From: Bdellovibrio bacteriovorus W | GTDB lineage: Bacteria; Bdellovibrionota; Bdellovibrionia; Bdellovibrionales; Bdellovibrionaceae | Direction: 5' to 3' | Assembly: GCA_000525675.1 (NCBI GenBank) | Contig: CP002190.1 | Coordinates: forward strand, 1,922,001 to 1,986,000 | DNA: 64,000 nucleotides | In this document: positions 7,953 to 17,250 of the stretch, piece after piece | Position numbering within the stretch: the stretch's first letter is position 1 | Layout of the letters: each line of letters starts with the position of its first letter | Position numbers and translations under genes: made by a program | The notes under the pieces: generated by a model | Seen by the model: only the letters and a program-made list of their open reading frames with translations | The model's database searches: none | What the model was told of the DNA's origin: nothing

Positions 7953-8870
7953 GTGATTGATTATATGATCATTCTTATCGCTGCTGCTTTTTTTGCGTGC
8001 ATCTCACCGACACCTGCTTTGCTTAAGAAGGCATCAACATTTGCACACATCCAACAATCGAAATGTGATGAATTTCTGTCATGGAAAATGGAGCACCAAG
8101 ATTCCTTGACAGCGCTTCTCTGTGGCACTGATTTAAGCAATAAAAATCACAAAGAACTTCTGAAGAAAAGTTCACTCATTCACATCTTTGTTGTGTCTGG
8201 CGCACACTTACTTTTTCTTGATCAATTCTTAAGCATGCTGCGCATTCCACTCTTTGTAAGATTTCCGACTTGGCTCCTGTATTCTGTCCTCGCCGGTTGG
8301 CAAGCGCCGATTGTTCGTGCGTTTATGCAACTTTCATTGCGCGCAGGATTGCGAATTCGCGGTCTGTATTTTCCAGCAGATCTTGCTGTTCTTCTTGCCG
8401 GTGTTTTGGGAATTGCTCTTTTTCCTGAATGGGTCCATTCGCTTTCCTACCAAATGAGTTGGTGCGCTAGCTTGGCTCTGAGTTATGGAGCTTTCTTTCG
8501 CCATCACTCCTCTTTTAGAAAAGCCGTTTTTACGCAACTAGGAATTTACCTTTGCATGGCTCCGCTACTCTATGGCTTGGGCAACCTACATCCGCTGAGC
8601 GTGCTCTTTAATCTGACCCTAGGAAACTTCGTGGCTTTATTCATTCTTCCTTTAGCTCTTCTCGCGAGTACGTTTCCCGCCTTGCGCCCTAGCTTTGATT
8701 TTCTCTTAGAGAGTTTCTTCTTTCTAGTGTCACACCTCACCGCTCCAATCCAACAAGAGAGCGCCCCCCTGCTCTCAACGGAAATCTTGTGGGCATGGAT
8801 TACTCTGCTGCATCTACTGTGTTTTTTATTTCGCAAAAAGTTTTTTCAAGGAAGGGACTATTCGTCATGA
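7953..8870 (+). CDS. comEC: ComEC/Rec2 competence membrane domain, stand-alone
   Basis: ComEC forms the inner-membrane channel for single-stranded DNA in transformation. This 305-residue protein carries only the channel part: LLCGTDL, then SLIHIFVVSGAHL at 74-86 (the family HxxxxSGxH signature), then at least six membrane helices. The beta-lactamase-like domain that normally follows in the same chain is encoded by the next gene, which overlaps this stop as ATGA. The N-terminal OB domain of long ComEC proteins is absent or very short. GTG 7953 or ATG 7965 may start the protein; neither has a strong ribosome site. Confidence 0.8.
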   Translation: MIDYMIILIAAAFFACISPTPALLKKASTFAHIQQSKCDEFLSWKMEHQDSLTALLCGTDLSNKNHKELLKKSSLIHIFVVSGAHLLFLDQFLSMLRIPLFVRFPTWLLYSVLAGWQAPIVRAFMQLSLRAGLRIRGLYFPADLAVLLAGVLGIALFPEWVHSLSYQMSWCASLALSYGAFFRHHSSFRKAVFTQLGIYLCMAPLLYGLGNLHPLSVLFNLTLGNFVALFILPLALLASTFPALRPSFDFLLESFFFLVSHLTAPIQQESAPLLSTEILWAWITLLHLLCFLFRKKFFQGRDYSS

Positions 8871-9571
8871 AAACTATCTTGTTTTTGATCCTTCTTAGTG
8901 CAACTCCGACAGCTCACTTCCCCTCACTAACGGGTCAGGTCGTTTGGAATGTCGGTCAAGGTCAGTGGTTTACTGCGATCACAGAAGGTCACTGTTATCA
9001 CTTTGATGCCGGTGGTGAGAAGGTACCTTGGCGCAAAATTCATTATCACTGTGCCTTGAGGCGCAACATTGTCTTTCTGAGCCATTGGGACTGGGATCAC
9101 ATTTCGTTTTTAAAGCGCCTACGAACATTCAAAAACGTATGTCTTGCTCAAAGCCCTTTAGGAAAAAGCTCAAAATATAAATTGCGACTGATAGCCTCTA
9201 TCAAACCTTGCACCGATAGTCATGCCCCACTGACTTGGAGCCCTTCGCGATATCGCAACCCCAACGAAGCTAGTCATGTTTTTCTATTTCAAAACTGGCT
9301 TCTTCCGGGTGATTCGCCGAAGAAACAAGAAAACATCTGGTCGCAAAAACTTCCACTATCGAGAGTGCGTTTTTTACTCTTGGGGCACCACGGAAGTCGC
9401 ACCAGCACCTCTGAAAACCTTCTACAAAAGCTTCCCTCTCTGAGTGTGGCGATCGCTTCGGCAAGACATCAAAGACATGGACATCCCCATGTGCAAGTCC
9501 GAGGACGCCTCAGAATTCAACAAATATCACTTCTTAGAACCGAAGACTGGGGGAATATTTGGCATCTGTAA
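8867..9571 (+). CDS. ComEC-type metallo-beta-lactamase domain protein
   Basis: The ATG at 8867 overlaps the stop of the channel gene and has AAGGAAGGGA upstream. A hydrophobic signal or anchor (residues 1-17) is followed by VVWNVGQGQW at 25-34, the ComEC-type opening. SHWDWDH at 72-78 gives the HxxxDH-like metal motif, and GHHGSRTSTSENLL comes later. The chain ends with LLRTEDWG, as ComEC proteins do. The family is proposed to degrade the non-transported DNA strand or to assist uptake. At 234 residues it is complete for this domain. It probably works with the preceding gene product across the membrane. Confidence 0.82.
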   Translation: MKTILFLILLSATPTAHFPSLTGQVVWNVGQGQWFTAITEGHCYHFDAGGEKVPWRKIHYHCALRRNIVFLSHWDWDHISFLKRLRTFKNVCLAQSPLGKSSKYKLRLIASIKPCTDSHAPLTWSPSRYRNPNEASHVFLFQNWLLPGDSPKKQENIWSQKLPLSRVRFLLLGHHGSRTSTSENLLQKLPSLSVAIASARHQRHGHPHVQVRGRLRIQQISLLRTEDWGNIWHL

Positions 9572-9721
9572 TACTCTCAAAAAGTGCCACTTTTGGGCCC
9601 TAGGCAAAACCCTAGGCAGACATTTTCAAAATTACCACTGCCATCGCGTACTTATTAAAGATGGTCTTGGCTATTGGATTGCACATAGGGACTCTGAATA
9701 ATTATCTTTCGGGAGTGAAAT

Positions 9722-11386
9722 ATGAAATTTAAGAATCTCTTAGCTTTAACATTTTTTATGACGGTCTCATCTCAAGCTCTTGCCAACTCCAATCAGTGGC
9801 AAATTACTCAGCCCAAATGGCTCCCGCAACATGAAGCTGAATTTGGAAATTTCGTAACAAAACTGGGCGAGGCTGTTGAACAACGCCGTTGTAATAGCGT
9901 TGATACGTGCTTACAAAGCTCTGCCAATATTTATAATGGCACTGATCCTTCTGGTTTGAAATACTACGCGGACTGCGCTGATTTGCCTTATTATTTACGT
10001 GGCTATTTTGCATGGAAAAATGGTTTGCCATTTTCTTTTGTCAGCCAAGTAAGCCCCAACCCCACACTTGAAGAGACACCGACGGCTGCAGCGAAAGACC
10101 CTCGCTATACACCGCAAGGAAATTTCGTCAGCAAAAGATATGATATCGTTGCAAAAGATGGGATGATTAAAAACACTTATCCCAACGCTGTTCAATTACT
10201 CAACACTACAATTATTAATCTCACTTACTCTGCAACCTTCCGCATTCAGGGAGATCGCGATTCCGATCGTCTTTTTTCTGACTTCTATCCTGCGATCATC
10301 AATCGCAACGGCATTCGTCCTGGAACCATTATCTATGATCCTAACGGTCACGTAGCCGTGATCTATCGTGTTTCTGATGATGGCAGAATATTCTATATCG
10401 ACGCACATCCCGACAATTCTTTGACGATGGGGATGTTCACACCAAAGTTTGTGCGCAGTAAACCCGCACAAGGCGCTGGATTTAAAAACTTCCGCCCTCT
10501 TGAAATCGTTGACGCAAAAGTCACGGCTCGCGGAATCTATGCAGGTGGTAGAATTGTCGGCACACCGAATTCTCAGCTTACAAGCTATGGAATTGAACAA
10601 TTCTATGGAACACATCCAGATCCTGCGGGAACTTGGAATAAAGGGAAGTTCCTCTATGCCAATCAACCTGTCAGCTTCTACGAATACGTTCGCCTTCGCT
10701 TGATGCAAGGGGAAGTTCATATTGATCCATTAAAAGATATGGCCCAAGTAACAGATGATATCTGCGTGAGCCTTCAGGACCGCGTAGATGCCGTGGAAGC
10801 CGCACGCACAGCGCAAGTTTACTTAAAGCCGCACCCAGAAAGATTGCCATATAATATTTTTGGAACAGATGGAGAATGGGAAAACTACGCAACTCCTTCA
10901 AGAGATGCGCGCCTCAAAGTGGCGTTTATGGACCTACTCTCTCAAACACAAAATCATATTGAACGCCACAAGCGCCAAGATAGAGCTATTAAATACTCTG
11001 GTGGAAACTTGGCTCGTGATCTCTATGCGGTTTACGCAGAAAGAGCGCAAGCTTGTCAGTTCTCTTACACAACGACCAATGGTAAGACCGTGCGCATGAA
11101 CCTTGAGGCTGCTCGCCAAAGACTGTTTAATATGAGCTTTGACCCTTACCACTGTATTGAGCTGCGTTGGGGCGCTCGCATCCCTGAAGAGCTTGCAAGC
11201 TGCACGGACGATATGAACAAACGCCAATGGTATGAGCGCCAACAATGGCTGCGCAATCAGCACGAAAGAACTTACGATGCGCGCATGGATTACAGTCTGT
11301 CAGAGTTGACGGGCCCACTTCCAGGAGTTGGCATCGCGAACCCACCCAACATCGACATTATCAATTACTTGAAATCTCAATTCTAA
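9722..11386 (+). CDS. Secreted protein with possible papain/NlpC-like Cys-His-Asp site
   Basis: A 554-residue protein with a clear signal peptide (cleavage near SSQALA, residue 21). Cys85 in YADCADLPYYLRGYF begins a helix. His210 follows in DPNGHVAVIYRV and Asp228 in FYIDAHPD. This order and spacing match papain-fold or NlpC/CHAP peptidases, but no named family was recognised. The C-terminal 250 residues are helical, with three further cysteines. The gene has its own ribosome site (GGGAGTG) and ends at a strong terminator. A role in cell-wall or prey-wall modification would fit but is inferred only. Confidence 0.6.
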   Translation: MKFKNLLALTFFMTVSSQALANSNQWQITQPKWLPQHEAEFGNFVTKLGEAVEQRRCNSVDTCLQSSANIYNGTDPSGLKYYADCADLPYYLRGYFAWKNGLPFSFVSQVSPNPTLEETPTAAAKDPRYTPQGNFVSKRYDIVAKDGMIKNTYPNAVQLLNTTIINLTYSATFRIQGDRDSDRLFSDFYPAIINRNGIRPGTIIYDPNGHVAVIYRVSDDGRIFYIDAHPDNSLTMGMFTPKFVRSKPAQGAGFKNFRPLEIVDAKVTARGIYAGGRIVGTPNSQLTSYGIEQFYGTHPDPAGTWNKGKFLYANQPVSFYEYVRLRLMQGEVHIDPLKDMAQVTDDICVSLQDRVDAVEAARTAQVYLKPHPERLPYNIFGTDGEWENYATPSRDARLKVAFMDLLSQTQNHIERHKRQDRAIKYSGGNLARDLYAVYAERAQACQFSYTTTNGKTVRMNLEAARQRLFNMSFDPYHCIELRWGARIPEELASCTDDMNKRQWYERQQWLRNQHERTYDARMDYSLSELTGPLPGVGIANPPNIDIINYLKSQF

Positions 11387-11390
11387 ATAA

Positions 11391-11453
11391 AAAAAGCCCC
11401 TCACTCGATCTGTCCACTTTTTGGGGTACAGATCAACTCGAGGGGCTTTTTCA
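11391..11453. terminator. Large bidirectional terminator
   Basis: AAAAGCCCCTC pairs with GAGGGGCTTTT, and inside it GATCTGT pairs with ACAGATC. T-rich tracts flank both sides. It separates the convergent secreted-protein gene and lpxC. Confidence 0.9.
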
Positions 11454-11540
11454 TTTTATACATTTCTTGCGTCGCTTTAAATCCAAACTCATCTGAACCC
11501 AGAAAGGTTCTCAAACAAGATCTGAAGGTGCGCGTTCTCT

Positions 11541-12455
11541 TCAAGAACCGGCAGGCAGACTCCATCCCGCATAGCGCTCCGTCTCTTGCGAAATATCGGC
11601 GCCCAGCTCTACGTGACGGAAGCTTTGTGGAGACTCCCACACCTTACGCACAAGCTTATTCATCACGTCGTGGCCAGCCTTATAAAGCACCACGTGCCCC
11701 ATCAGTGGCATCTCCAAAGTGACTAAGTCTCCGAGGGCATCTAAAGCTTTGTGACGAACGAATTCATCCTTCCAACGAAGACCATCAGGGTTGATCACAC
11801 CGTTTTGATCCAAAACGATGCAGTTATCTAAACTTCCACCTTTGGCAAGTCCACGGGCCTGCAGGGCCTCCACATCTTTCAGAAAACCAAAAGTTCTGGC
11901 AGAAGCGACATCTCTTCCAAAAGATTGTTCGTTGATATCTAAATCAAAAACTTGCTTGCCGATTTCAGAATGAGGGAAATCAATCGTCACCGTTAAGCGA
12001 AGCCCATGGTAAGGCACCACATAGGCGTGCTTTTCACCTTCGCTGAAATAAATCGGTTCTGTGATATAGCAATACTTACGCGGTTGATCTTGTTCAACCA
12101 TGCCGACTTCAAGAAGTGCCGTTAAGAAATCTTTTGCACTGCCATCGCCGATTGGAATTTCGGGTCCGTCTAATTCAATAAATAAATTATCAATACGCAA
12201 AGCTGAAAGAGCCGAAAGACAATGCTCAATCGTTGCTACGGAAAAAGCAGGCCCACCAATGGTTGTTTGGTGAGAGGTTGCTTGAACATTTTTAGCCGTG
12301 ACTTTAAGAGACGGGCTTCCCGGAAGATCCGTGCGAATAAAATAAACACCCGTATCCGCCGGAGCGGGTCTGAACGTTAACGTGCAAGGATCACCAGAAT
12401 GAATTCCGATGCCTTTAACCTGTGTTTTTTTACGAATCGTTTTCTGTAGAAACAT
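11541..12455 (-). CDS. lpxC: UDP-3-O-acyl-N-acetylglucosamine deacetylase
   Basis: LpxC carries out the committed step of lipid A synthesis, removing the acetyl group from UDP-3-O-acyl-GlcNAc with a zinc ion. The 304-residue length is normal. Zinc ligands are H78 (in TIEHCLSAL), H235 and D239 (in RHKALDALGD); the general-acid region includes H262 (in AGHDVMNKL). It is the last gene of the ruvC-ruvA-ruvB-asparaginase-lpxC run, 18 bases after the asparaginase stop. Confidence 0.97.
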   Translation of the reverse strand: MFLQKTIRKKTQVKGIGIHSGDPCTLTFRPAPADTGVYFIRTDLPGSPSLKVTAKNVQATSHQTTIGGPAFSVATIEHCLSALSALRIDNLFIELDGPEIPIGDGSAKDFLTALLEVGMVEQDQPRKYCYITEPIYFSEGEKHAYVVPYHGLRLTVTIDFPHSEIGKQVFDLDINEQSFGRDVASARTFGFLKDVEALQARGLAKGGSLDNCIVLDQNGVINPDGLRWKDEFVRHKALDALGDLVTLEMPLMGHVVLYKAGHDVMNKLVRKVWESPQSFRHVELGADISQETERYAGWSLPAGS

Positions 12456-12473
12456 GCTTGCAGATTACTGCAC

Positions 12474-13481
12474 TTAGCTAGGCTTCGCAATCCGCAATTG
12501 CCCGACCACATCACCTTTCCAGTTTTTGATCACTGGGTTTAAGTGTGACTTTAAAAACGCAGACTCCTCTGCTGAAAGCCCTGCGAATTGCGCGATCAAT
12601 GTGGCCGCCACCAGACGAGCCGCACGAGCGTTCCCATCAATACATTTCACCGCGAATGTGATTTTTTTATCAACGAGAATCCCCGTAAAAACGCCTTCAG
12701 CGCCACCTTTGACGATGACTCTCCCCTGTGTCTTTGAGACCACATCCACTGTAAAAGTATCATTGCTTCCCGACACATACTCAGGATATGAGCGCACTGC
12801 GCGTAGAATGCGCTCCGCAGTTTCTTTTCTTTTCGGGGCTAATTTCGAATTCACAAAAGTCGACATTCCCGTCGCTATGGACTGCAAAGGAACTGCATAG
12901 GTCGGAATCCCACAGCCATCGACACCGTGAGCCGCTTTGCTATGATCCACCTTCATGGTTTCCGTAAGAATATCGCGAAGGCGCTTTTGCGCCGGATGAG
13001 AGTAGTCCTGATAGTTAGCCAGATCATAACCAAAATGCTGACACGTGGTCAGGATGCCTGAGTGTTTACCAGAACAGTTATTGCAGAATGGAGTGGGCTC
13101 TTGCCCTCTACGCACCATCAAGCGTGCGCTATCTTCGTTGTAAGGCCAATGAGGTCCACAGATCAGCTGACTTTCTTTAAAGCCCACCTTTTCTGCCCAC
13201 TGTTGAAGGGATTGAAGATGAAATTCTTCACCACTGTGACTTGCGCAGGCCAAAGCAATCATCTTGTCGTCGAGCTCAAACTTTTGAGCTGCGCCTGATT
13301 CTACCAATGGAATTGCCTGAAGCATTTTGATACAGCTACGCGGGAAAGTAAGATACTGCGGATGCCCCCAATAATGAGTCACCGCCCCTACCTCGTTTGC
13401 TACCACTGCTAAAACTTGGTGGACGCTTTCAACAACAGGTCCTCGTAAAACTTCAACCATTACTGGCTGTTTAGATGCCAT
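12474..13481 (-). CDS. Asparaginase II family protein
   Basis: A 335-residue member of the thermolabile asparaginase / L-asparaginase II family (Pfam Asparaginase_II). Signatures seen are LRGPVVESVHQV, PRSCIKMLQAIPLVESGAA, ACASHSGEEFH, NNCSGKHSGIL and the late GGAEGVF segment. It likely hydrolyses L-asparagine to aspartate and ammonia in the cytoplasm. It starts 2 bases after ruvB and shares its transcript. The link with DNA repair and lipid A genes is probably only operonic. Confidence 0.9.
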   Translation of the reverse strand: MASKQPVMVEVLRGPVVESVHQVLAVVANEVGAVTHYWGHPQYLTFPRSCIKMLQAIPLVESGAAQKFELDDKMIALACASHSGEEFHLQSLQQWAEKVGFKESQLICGPHWPYNEDSARLMVRRGQEPTPFCNNCSGKHSGILTTCQHFGYDLANYQDYSHPAQKRLRDILTETMKVDHSKAAHGVDGCGIPTYAVPLQSIATGMSTFVNSKLAPKRKETAERILRAVRSYPEYVSGSNDTFTVDVVSKTQGRVIVKGGAEGVFTGILVDKKITFAVKCIDGNARAARLVAATLIAQFAGLSAEESAFLKSHLNPVIKNWKGDVVGQLRIAKPS

Positions 13482-13483
13482 GC

Positions 13484-14476
13484 CTACTTCTCCGGAGCTA
13501 AAACAGTCGTCTTTGCAAACTCCGTGATGACACGTCCCCGAGGTGTTTTTTGAATAAATCCTTCTTGTATTAAGAAAGGCTCGTACATCTCTTCAAGGGT
13601 ATCACGTTCTTCACTAAGAGCCGCTGCCATTGTATCAATACCAACAGGCCCACCGTTATACTTTTCTTGAATGAGACTCAAAATACGACGATCCATAAGA
13701 TCTAGCCCATATTGATCCACTCCGAGCTGATCTAAAGCATAAATCGCAATTTCTTTTGTGATGGTTCCATCACCTTTTACTTGAGCATAGTCACGAACAC
13801 GTTTCAAAAGTCGATTCGCAACTCGAGGAGTTCCACGCGAGCGTCGAGCGACTTCAGCCGCACCCTCTTCGTTCATCTCTACTTTTAAAATTTCTCCAGA
13901 GCGCATCAAAATTTGTTTCAATGCATCTTTATCATAGAACTGAAGTCTTTCGACAATCCCGAAACGGTCGCGAAACGGAGGGTTTAAAAGTCCTGCACGT
14001 GTCGTTGCTCCAACCAAAGTGAAGGGCGCTAGCTGAAACTTCATCGAGCGCGCTCCAAGCCCATCACCAGTCACAATATCGATATAATAATCTTCCATTG
14101 CTGTGTAGAGATACTCTTCCACATGGCGGCTGAGTCTGTGAATCTCATCAATAAATAAAACTGAGTGCGGCTTCAAAGAAGTTAGAATTGCTGCGAGATC
14201 ACCTTTTTTATCAATCGCTGGGCCCGAAGTCATTTTGATTTCAGCACCCATATCGTTCGCAATAATTTTTGAAAGCGTCGTCTTACCCAACCCAGGAGGG
14301 CCACACAACAAAACGTGATCTAAAGATTCTCCACGGTGTTTAGCCGCTGCAACGAAAACTTTTAATTTTTCTTTAACGTTACCCTGTCCTGGGAACTCTT
14401 CAAACCTCTGAGGTCGTAGCTCATTTTCCCAGCTTTTTTCTCCTTCGAAAAGATCTCCCTCAAGAATTCGACTCAT
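13484..14476 (-). CDS. ruvB: Holliday junction branch-migration motor RuvB
   Basis: RuvB is the hexameric AAA+ motor that drives Holliday junction migration with RuvA. Walker A is GPPGLGKTT at 59-67 and Walker B is LFIDEIHRL at 107-115. A sensor segment ([16 protein letters not shown]) follows, and a winged-helix C-terminus ends in GRVITEFA. At 330 residues it is full length. It overlaps the ruvA stop by four bases. Confidence 0.98.
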   Translation of the reverse strand: MSRILEGDLFEGEKSWENELRPQRFEEFPGQGNVKEKLKVFVAAAKHRGESLDHVLLCGPPGLGKTTLSKIIANDMGAEIKMTSGPAIDKKGDLAAILTSLKPHSVLFIDEIHRLSRHVEEYLYTAMEDYYIDIVTGDGLGARSMKFQLAPFTLVGATTRAGLLNPPFRDRFGIVERLQFYDKDALKQILMRSGEILKVEMNEEGAAEVARRSRGTPRVANRLLKRVRDYAQVKGDGTITKEIAIYALDQLGVDQYGLDLMDRRILSLIQEKYNGGPVGIDTMAAALSEERDTLEEMYEPFLIQEGFIQKTPRGRVITEFAKTTVLAPEK

Positions 14477-15054
14477 GAAAGACCTCCAGAAAGCTGACGA
14501 AGCGCTAGACGAACTCCATCTTCCAGGGTCGTGTTCGGATCCAACCCATTGACGAACTGATCCACAAGCTGTGACTTGTAGCCCAAGTTCAATAAAGCCG
14601 ATGTGATCTGCGTATGAGATTCAGATTTTCCTTTAACACCCTCATCAATGCTGACTAATTTCCCTTTAAGAGTGAGAATAATTTGTTCCGCCGTTTTTTT
14701 ACCTACACGAGGTAAAGTCGACAATTTTTTGGCATCGCCTGATTCAATAAAATTCTGAATATCTGAAGGACGGCCACCAGAAAGAATTCCTAAAGCCATC
14801 TTCGGTCCAACACCATTTACTTTAAGCAGTGATAAGAAAAGTGCTTTTTCTTCTTTTGAGTGAAAACCAAAAAGTGAAAGCGCATCCTCGCGCACATGGG
14901 TATGAACCCATACGATGATGTCTTTGCCTAAAAGCTGCAAAAGATCCTGAGAGGTGTTTGAAGAAACATTGATTTCGTAACCAACGCCTTGAACATCGAT
15001 TAAGGCTGTATCTGTGAAAACCTCAATAATTTTCCCACGAAGATATCCGATCAT
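14473..15054 (-). CDS. ruvA: Holliday junction DNA-binding protein RuvA
   Basis: RuvA grips the four-way junction and loads RuvB. The 193-residue protein has the N-terminal OB fold (MIGYLRGKI to [12 protein letters not shown]), tandem helix-hairpin-helix motifs ([10 protein letters not shown] and [12 protein letters not shown]), a linker, and the C-terminal RuvB-binding domain. It overlaps ruvC and ruvB by four bases each, so translation is probably coupled. Confidence 0.97.
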   Translation of the reverse strand: MIGYLRGKIIEVFTDTALIDVQGVGYEINVSSNTSQDLLQLLGKDIIVWVHTHVREDALSLFGFHSKEEKALFLSLLKVNGVGPKMALGILSGGRPSDIQNFIESGDAKKLSTLPRVGKKTAEQIILTLKGKLVSIDEGVKGKSESHTQITSALLNLGYKSQLVDQFVNGLDPNTTLEDGVRLALRQLSGGLS

Positions 15055-15557
15055 ATTGAAACGGCCCTTTCCATAATTGCTCTTTTGCGTTCCTCATAGA
15101 TATGATGACAGGCCATCGCCAAAGCATCCGAAGCATCGATTCGAGTGATAGTTTTTAAATTTAAAAGAGTTTGCAAAACCATCTGCACCTCTTCTTTGCT
15201 GGCACCACCATTTCCAGTGACACCTTTCTTAACAGAGCGAGTGGCGTACTCATAAACATCAGCGCCAGCCATCCCCGCTTCAGCCATGATAACCCCGCGA
15301 GCGTGACCAAGTTTAAAAGCACTGTCGGCGTTTTTACCTAAGAAGATTTTTTCAATCACGACGTGTTGAGGCTGATATTTTTCAAGAACTTCACGAAAAG
15401 ACAAACCTAATTCTTTCATACGCACAGGAATGCTGGATTTTTCATCCATCACAATCACACCATGATTGATGTGTTCGATTCGCCCTTGATCTAAGCGAAT
15501 AATTCCAAAACCTGTGATTCGCGTACCCGGATCGACTCCGAGAATAACTGCCGCCAT
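15051..15557 (-). CDS. ruvC: Holliday junction resolvase RuvC
   Basis: RuvC cuts Holliday junctions symmetrically and needs magnesium. The four acidic residues are in place: D9 (GVDPGTRITG), E69 (VVIEK) and a pair of Asp in RIDASDALAMACHH near 142-145. Length 168 is normal. As first gene of the minus-strand operon its promoter should lie in the short gap before the divergent TPR gene. Confidence 0.97.
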   Translation of the reverse strand: MAAVILGVDPGTRITGFGIIRLDQGRIEHINHGVIVMDEKSSIPVRMKELGLSFREVLEKYQPQHVVIEKIFLGKNADSAFKLGHARGVIMAEAGMAGADVYEYATRSVKKGVTGNGGASKEEVQMVLQTLLNLKTITRIDASDALAMACHHIYEERKRAIMERAVSI

Positions 15558-15718
15558 TTTATTACCCTTGTTTTTCGTTCCTTATTTGATGCTGAACAGG
15601 GCTCTTAGTCAATAAACCAAGTATTTTGAGTCTGACCCTTGAAGCTATTGGCGCATTCTTTAAAAAAATTGTGACTTTCATATTGTATTCCCAAGAGCAC
15701 ATCCCTTATCATTCAATT

Positions 15719-16543
15719 ATGCGCAAAATTGAAGCAAGCACAGTTGAAAAGTATCAAAACATTCTCGAGAAAGACCCGAATTCTCAGGTGTTTGCCCCTT
15801 TGGCGGAAGCCTATCGGGAAATGGGTATGCTTCAAGAAGCTGACAAAATCGCTTCCCTTGGCATTCAGCGCCACCCCCAATTTGTAGGTGGTTTGGTCAC
15901 GTTCGCCCGCATCAAACGTGAACTTGGGGATCTTAAGAAAGCTTTAGATGCCTTGCAAAAAGCGACAAGCCTTTCTCCAGAAAATATTTTAGCACATCAA
16001 ATTTTGGCAGAAGTGCAACTTGCTAGTAAGAACCCGAAGGACGCTTTAAAATCCTTCAAAATGGTTTTATTCCTAAATCCTCAGTCAAAATCGGCTCAAA
16101 AAGCGGTTCAAAAACTTGAATCCGTGACGGCTGACGAGTACGACGACGACGTTTTCTCGATGACTAAACTTCCCGACGTGCAACTCAACGCAGGTGCTCC
16201 GAAAGAGGACCTCATCCCTCTAATAGACCTTGCTCCGAGTGCGGCATCAGCGAACACTAGCCGCGCCCTTGAGAGAATGCTCTCATTGATTGATGCTTTT
16301 ATCGTGCGCAACGACCTTGAAAAAGCTCAGACACTTTTAAAAGATACTCAAGCTGAGTTCGGTCAACACCCTGAAATTGAGAGACGCTTAAAATCCTTGC
16401 AAATGCGCTCCAATGAAGGCGATGAGGCCACTCCCCTACGTCCGTTACAGTCTCGCCAGCACCTAATTCGCGAGAAGAAGCTTGCGACGCTTGAAATGAT
16501 GCTTCGCAAAATTGAAGATTATCGCGCCGGGGTTGACGCCTAA
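15719..16543 (+). CDS. Tetratricopeptide-repeat protein
   Basis: I set the start at ATG 15719 (MRKIEASTVEKYQ). The longer frame from 15626 runs through probable promoter DNA. About 274 residues with three to four TPR units in the first half (VFAPLAEAYREMGMLQEAD, FARIKRELGDLKKALDALQKA, QILAEVQLASKNPKDALKSF). A linker rich in Asp and Pro leads to a second helical region. There is no signal peptide, so it should be a cytoplasmic scaffold. Its partner is unknown. It lies just upstream of efp, separated by 55 bases. Confidence 0.75.
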   Translation: MRKIEASTVEKYQNILEKDPNSQVFAPLAEAYREMGMLQEADKIASLGIQRHPQFVGGLVTFARIKRELGDLKKALDALQKATSLSPENILAHQILAEVQLASKNPKDALKSFKMVLFLNPQSKSAQKAVQKLESVTADEYDDDVFSMTKLPDVQLNAGAPKEDLIPLIDLAPSAASANTSRALERMLSLIDAFIVRNDLEKAQTLLKDTQAEFGQHPEIERRLKSLQMRSNEGDEATPLRPLQSRQHLIREKKLATLEMMLRKIEDYRAGVDA

Positions 16544-16598
16544 GCTGTCCCTAAGCGAGAATATCCGCCGATAATCTACATCATAAAAGGACAATACA

Positions 16599-17165
16599 AT
16601 GTACGAAACGTCGGATTTTAGAAAAGGCCTCAAAGTCATGGTTGAGGGCAAACCTTATGTTGTTGTTGATTTCCAACACGTTAAACCAGGTAAAGGTAAC
16701 CAATTCACTCGCTCTAAATTAAGAAACCTTCTAACAGGTCAAAACCTTGAAGTGACTTTCAAATCAGGTGAGAAGTTTGAAGTTCCTAACGTTGAAAATA
16801 AAGAGATGACTTTCCTTTATAAAGACGACACTGGCTATAACTTCATGTCTCAAGAAAGCTTTGAACAAATCGCTATGTCTGATGAAGACTTAGGCGAATC
16901 TAAGTACTATCTGACTGAAAACCTGACTGTTATGATCCTTTTCTACAATGAAAAAGCTGTAGCATGTGAAGTTCCTAAAGCTGTGAACTTGACGGTGGCT
17001 CAGACTGATCCAGGGATCAAAGGTGACCGCGTAACTGGCGCTACTAAGCCAGCAACTATGGAGAGTGGATTAACTGTAAACGTTCCTCTTCATATCAACG
17101 AAGGTGACGTTCTTCGCATTGACACTTCGTCTGGCGAATACGTAGAGCGCGTTTCTCAAAAGTAA
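16599..17165 (+). CDS. efp: Translation elongation factor P
   Basis: EF-P binds between the P and E sites of the ribosome and relieves stalling at polyproline stretches. The 188-residue, three-domain protein has the KOW-like N-domain with a tip loop PGKGNQF; Lys32 is the residue modified in many bacteria. The OB-like domains end with the family signature INEGDVLRIDTSSGEYVERV. The start ATG has AAAGGA upstream. No EpmA/EpmB modification gene is visible in the window, although a lipoate ligase homologue is present. Confidence 0.98.
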   Translation: MYETSDFRKGLKVMVEGKPYVVVDFQHVKPGKGNQFTRSKLRNLLTGQNLEVTFKSGEKFEVPNVENKEMTFLYKDDTGYNFMSQESFEQIAMSDEDLGESKYYLTENLTVMILFYNEKAVACEVPKAVNLTVAQTDPGIKGDRVTGATKPATMESGLTVNVPLHINEGDVLRIDTSSGEYVERVSQK

Positions 17166-17250
17166 CTAACGCTCAGTATTAAGTCTCCGCAACTGCTCTG
17201 TTTTCCGGCCATAATTGTGCTAAGGTTAATGAGCTTGCGGAGGCTTCTTT

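Noticed and set aside
9600-9625. Repeated CCCTAGGCA pair after the beta-lactamase-like gene as a terminator
   Set aside because: CCTAGG is its own complement, so a 6-bp hairpin forms by chance; no T-run follows directly.
9444-9701. 85-codon plus-strand ORF overlapping the beta-lactamase-like gene
   Set aside because: It is in another frame of a gene whose family C-terminus (LLRTEDWG) is clear; no ribosome site or known domain.
15626-15718. N-terminal extension of the TPR protein
   Set aside because: The region contains likely promoter sequence, and ATG 15719 gives a normal TPR start.
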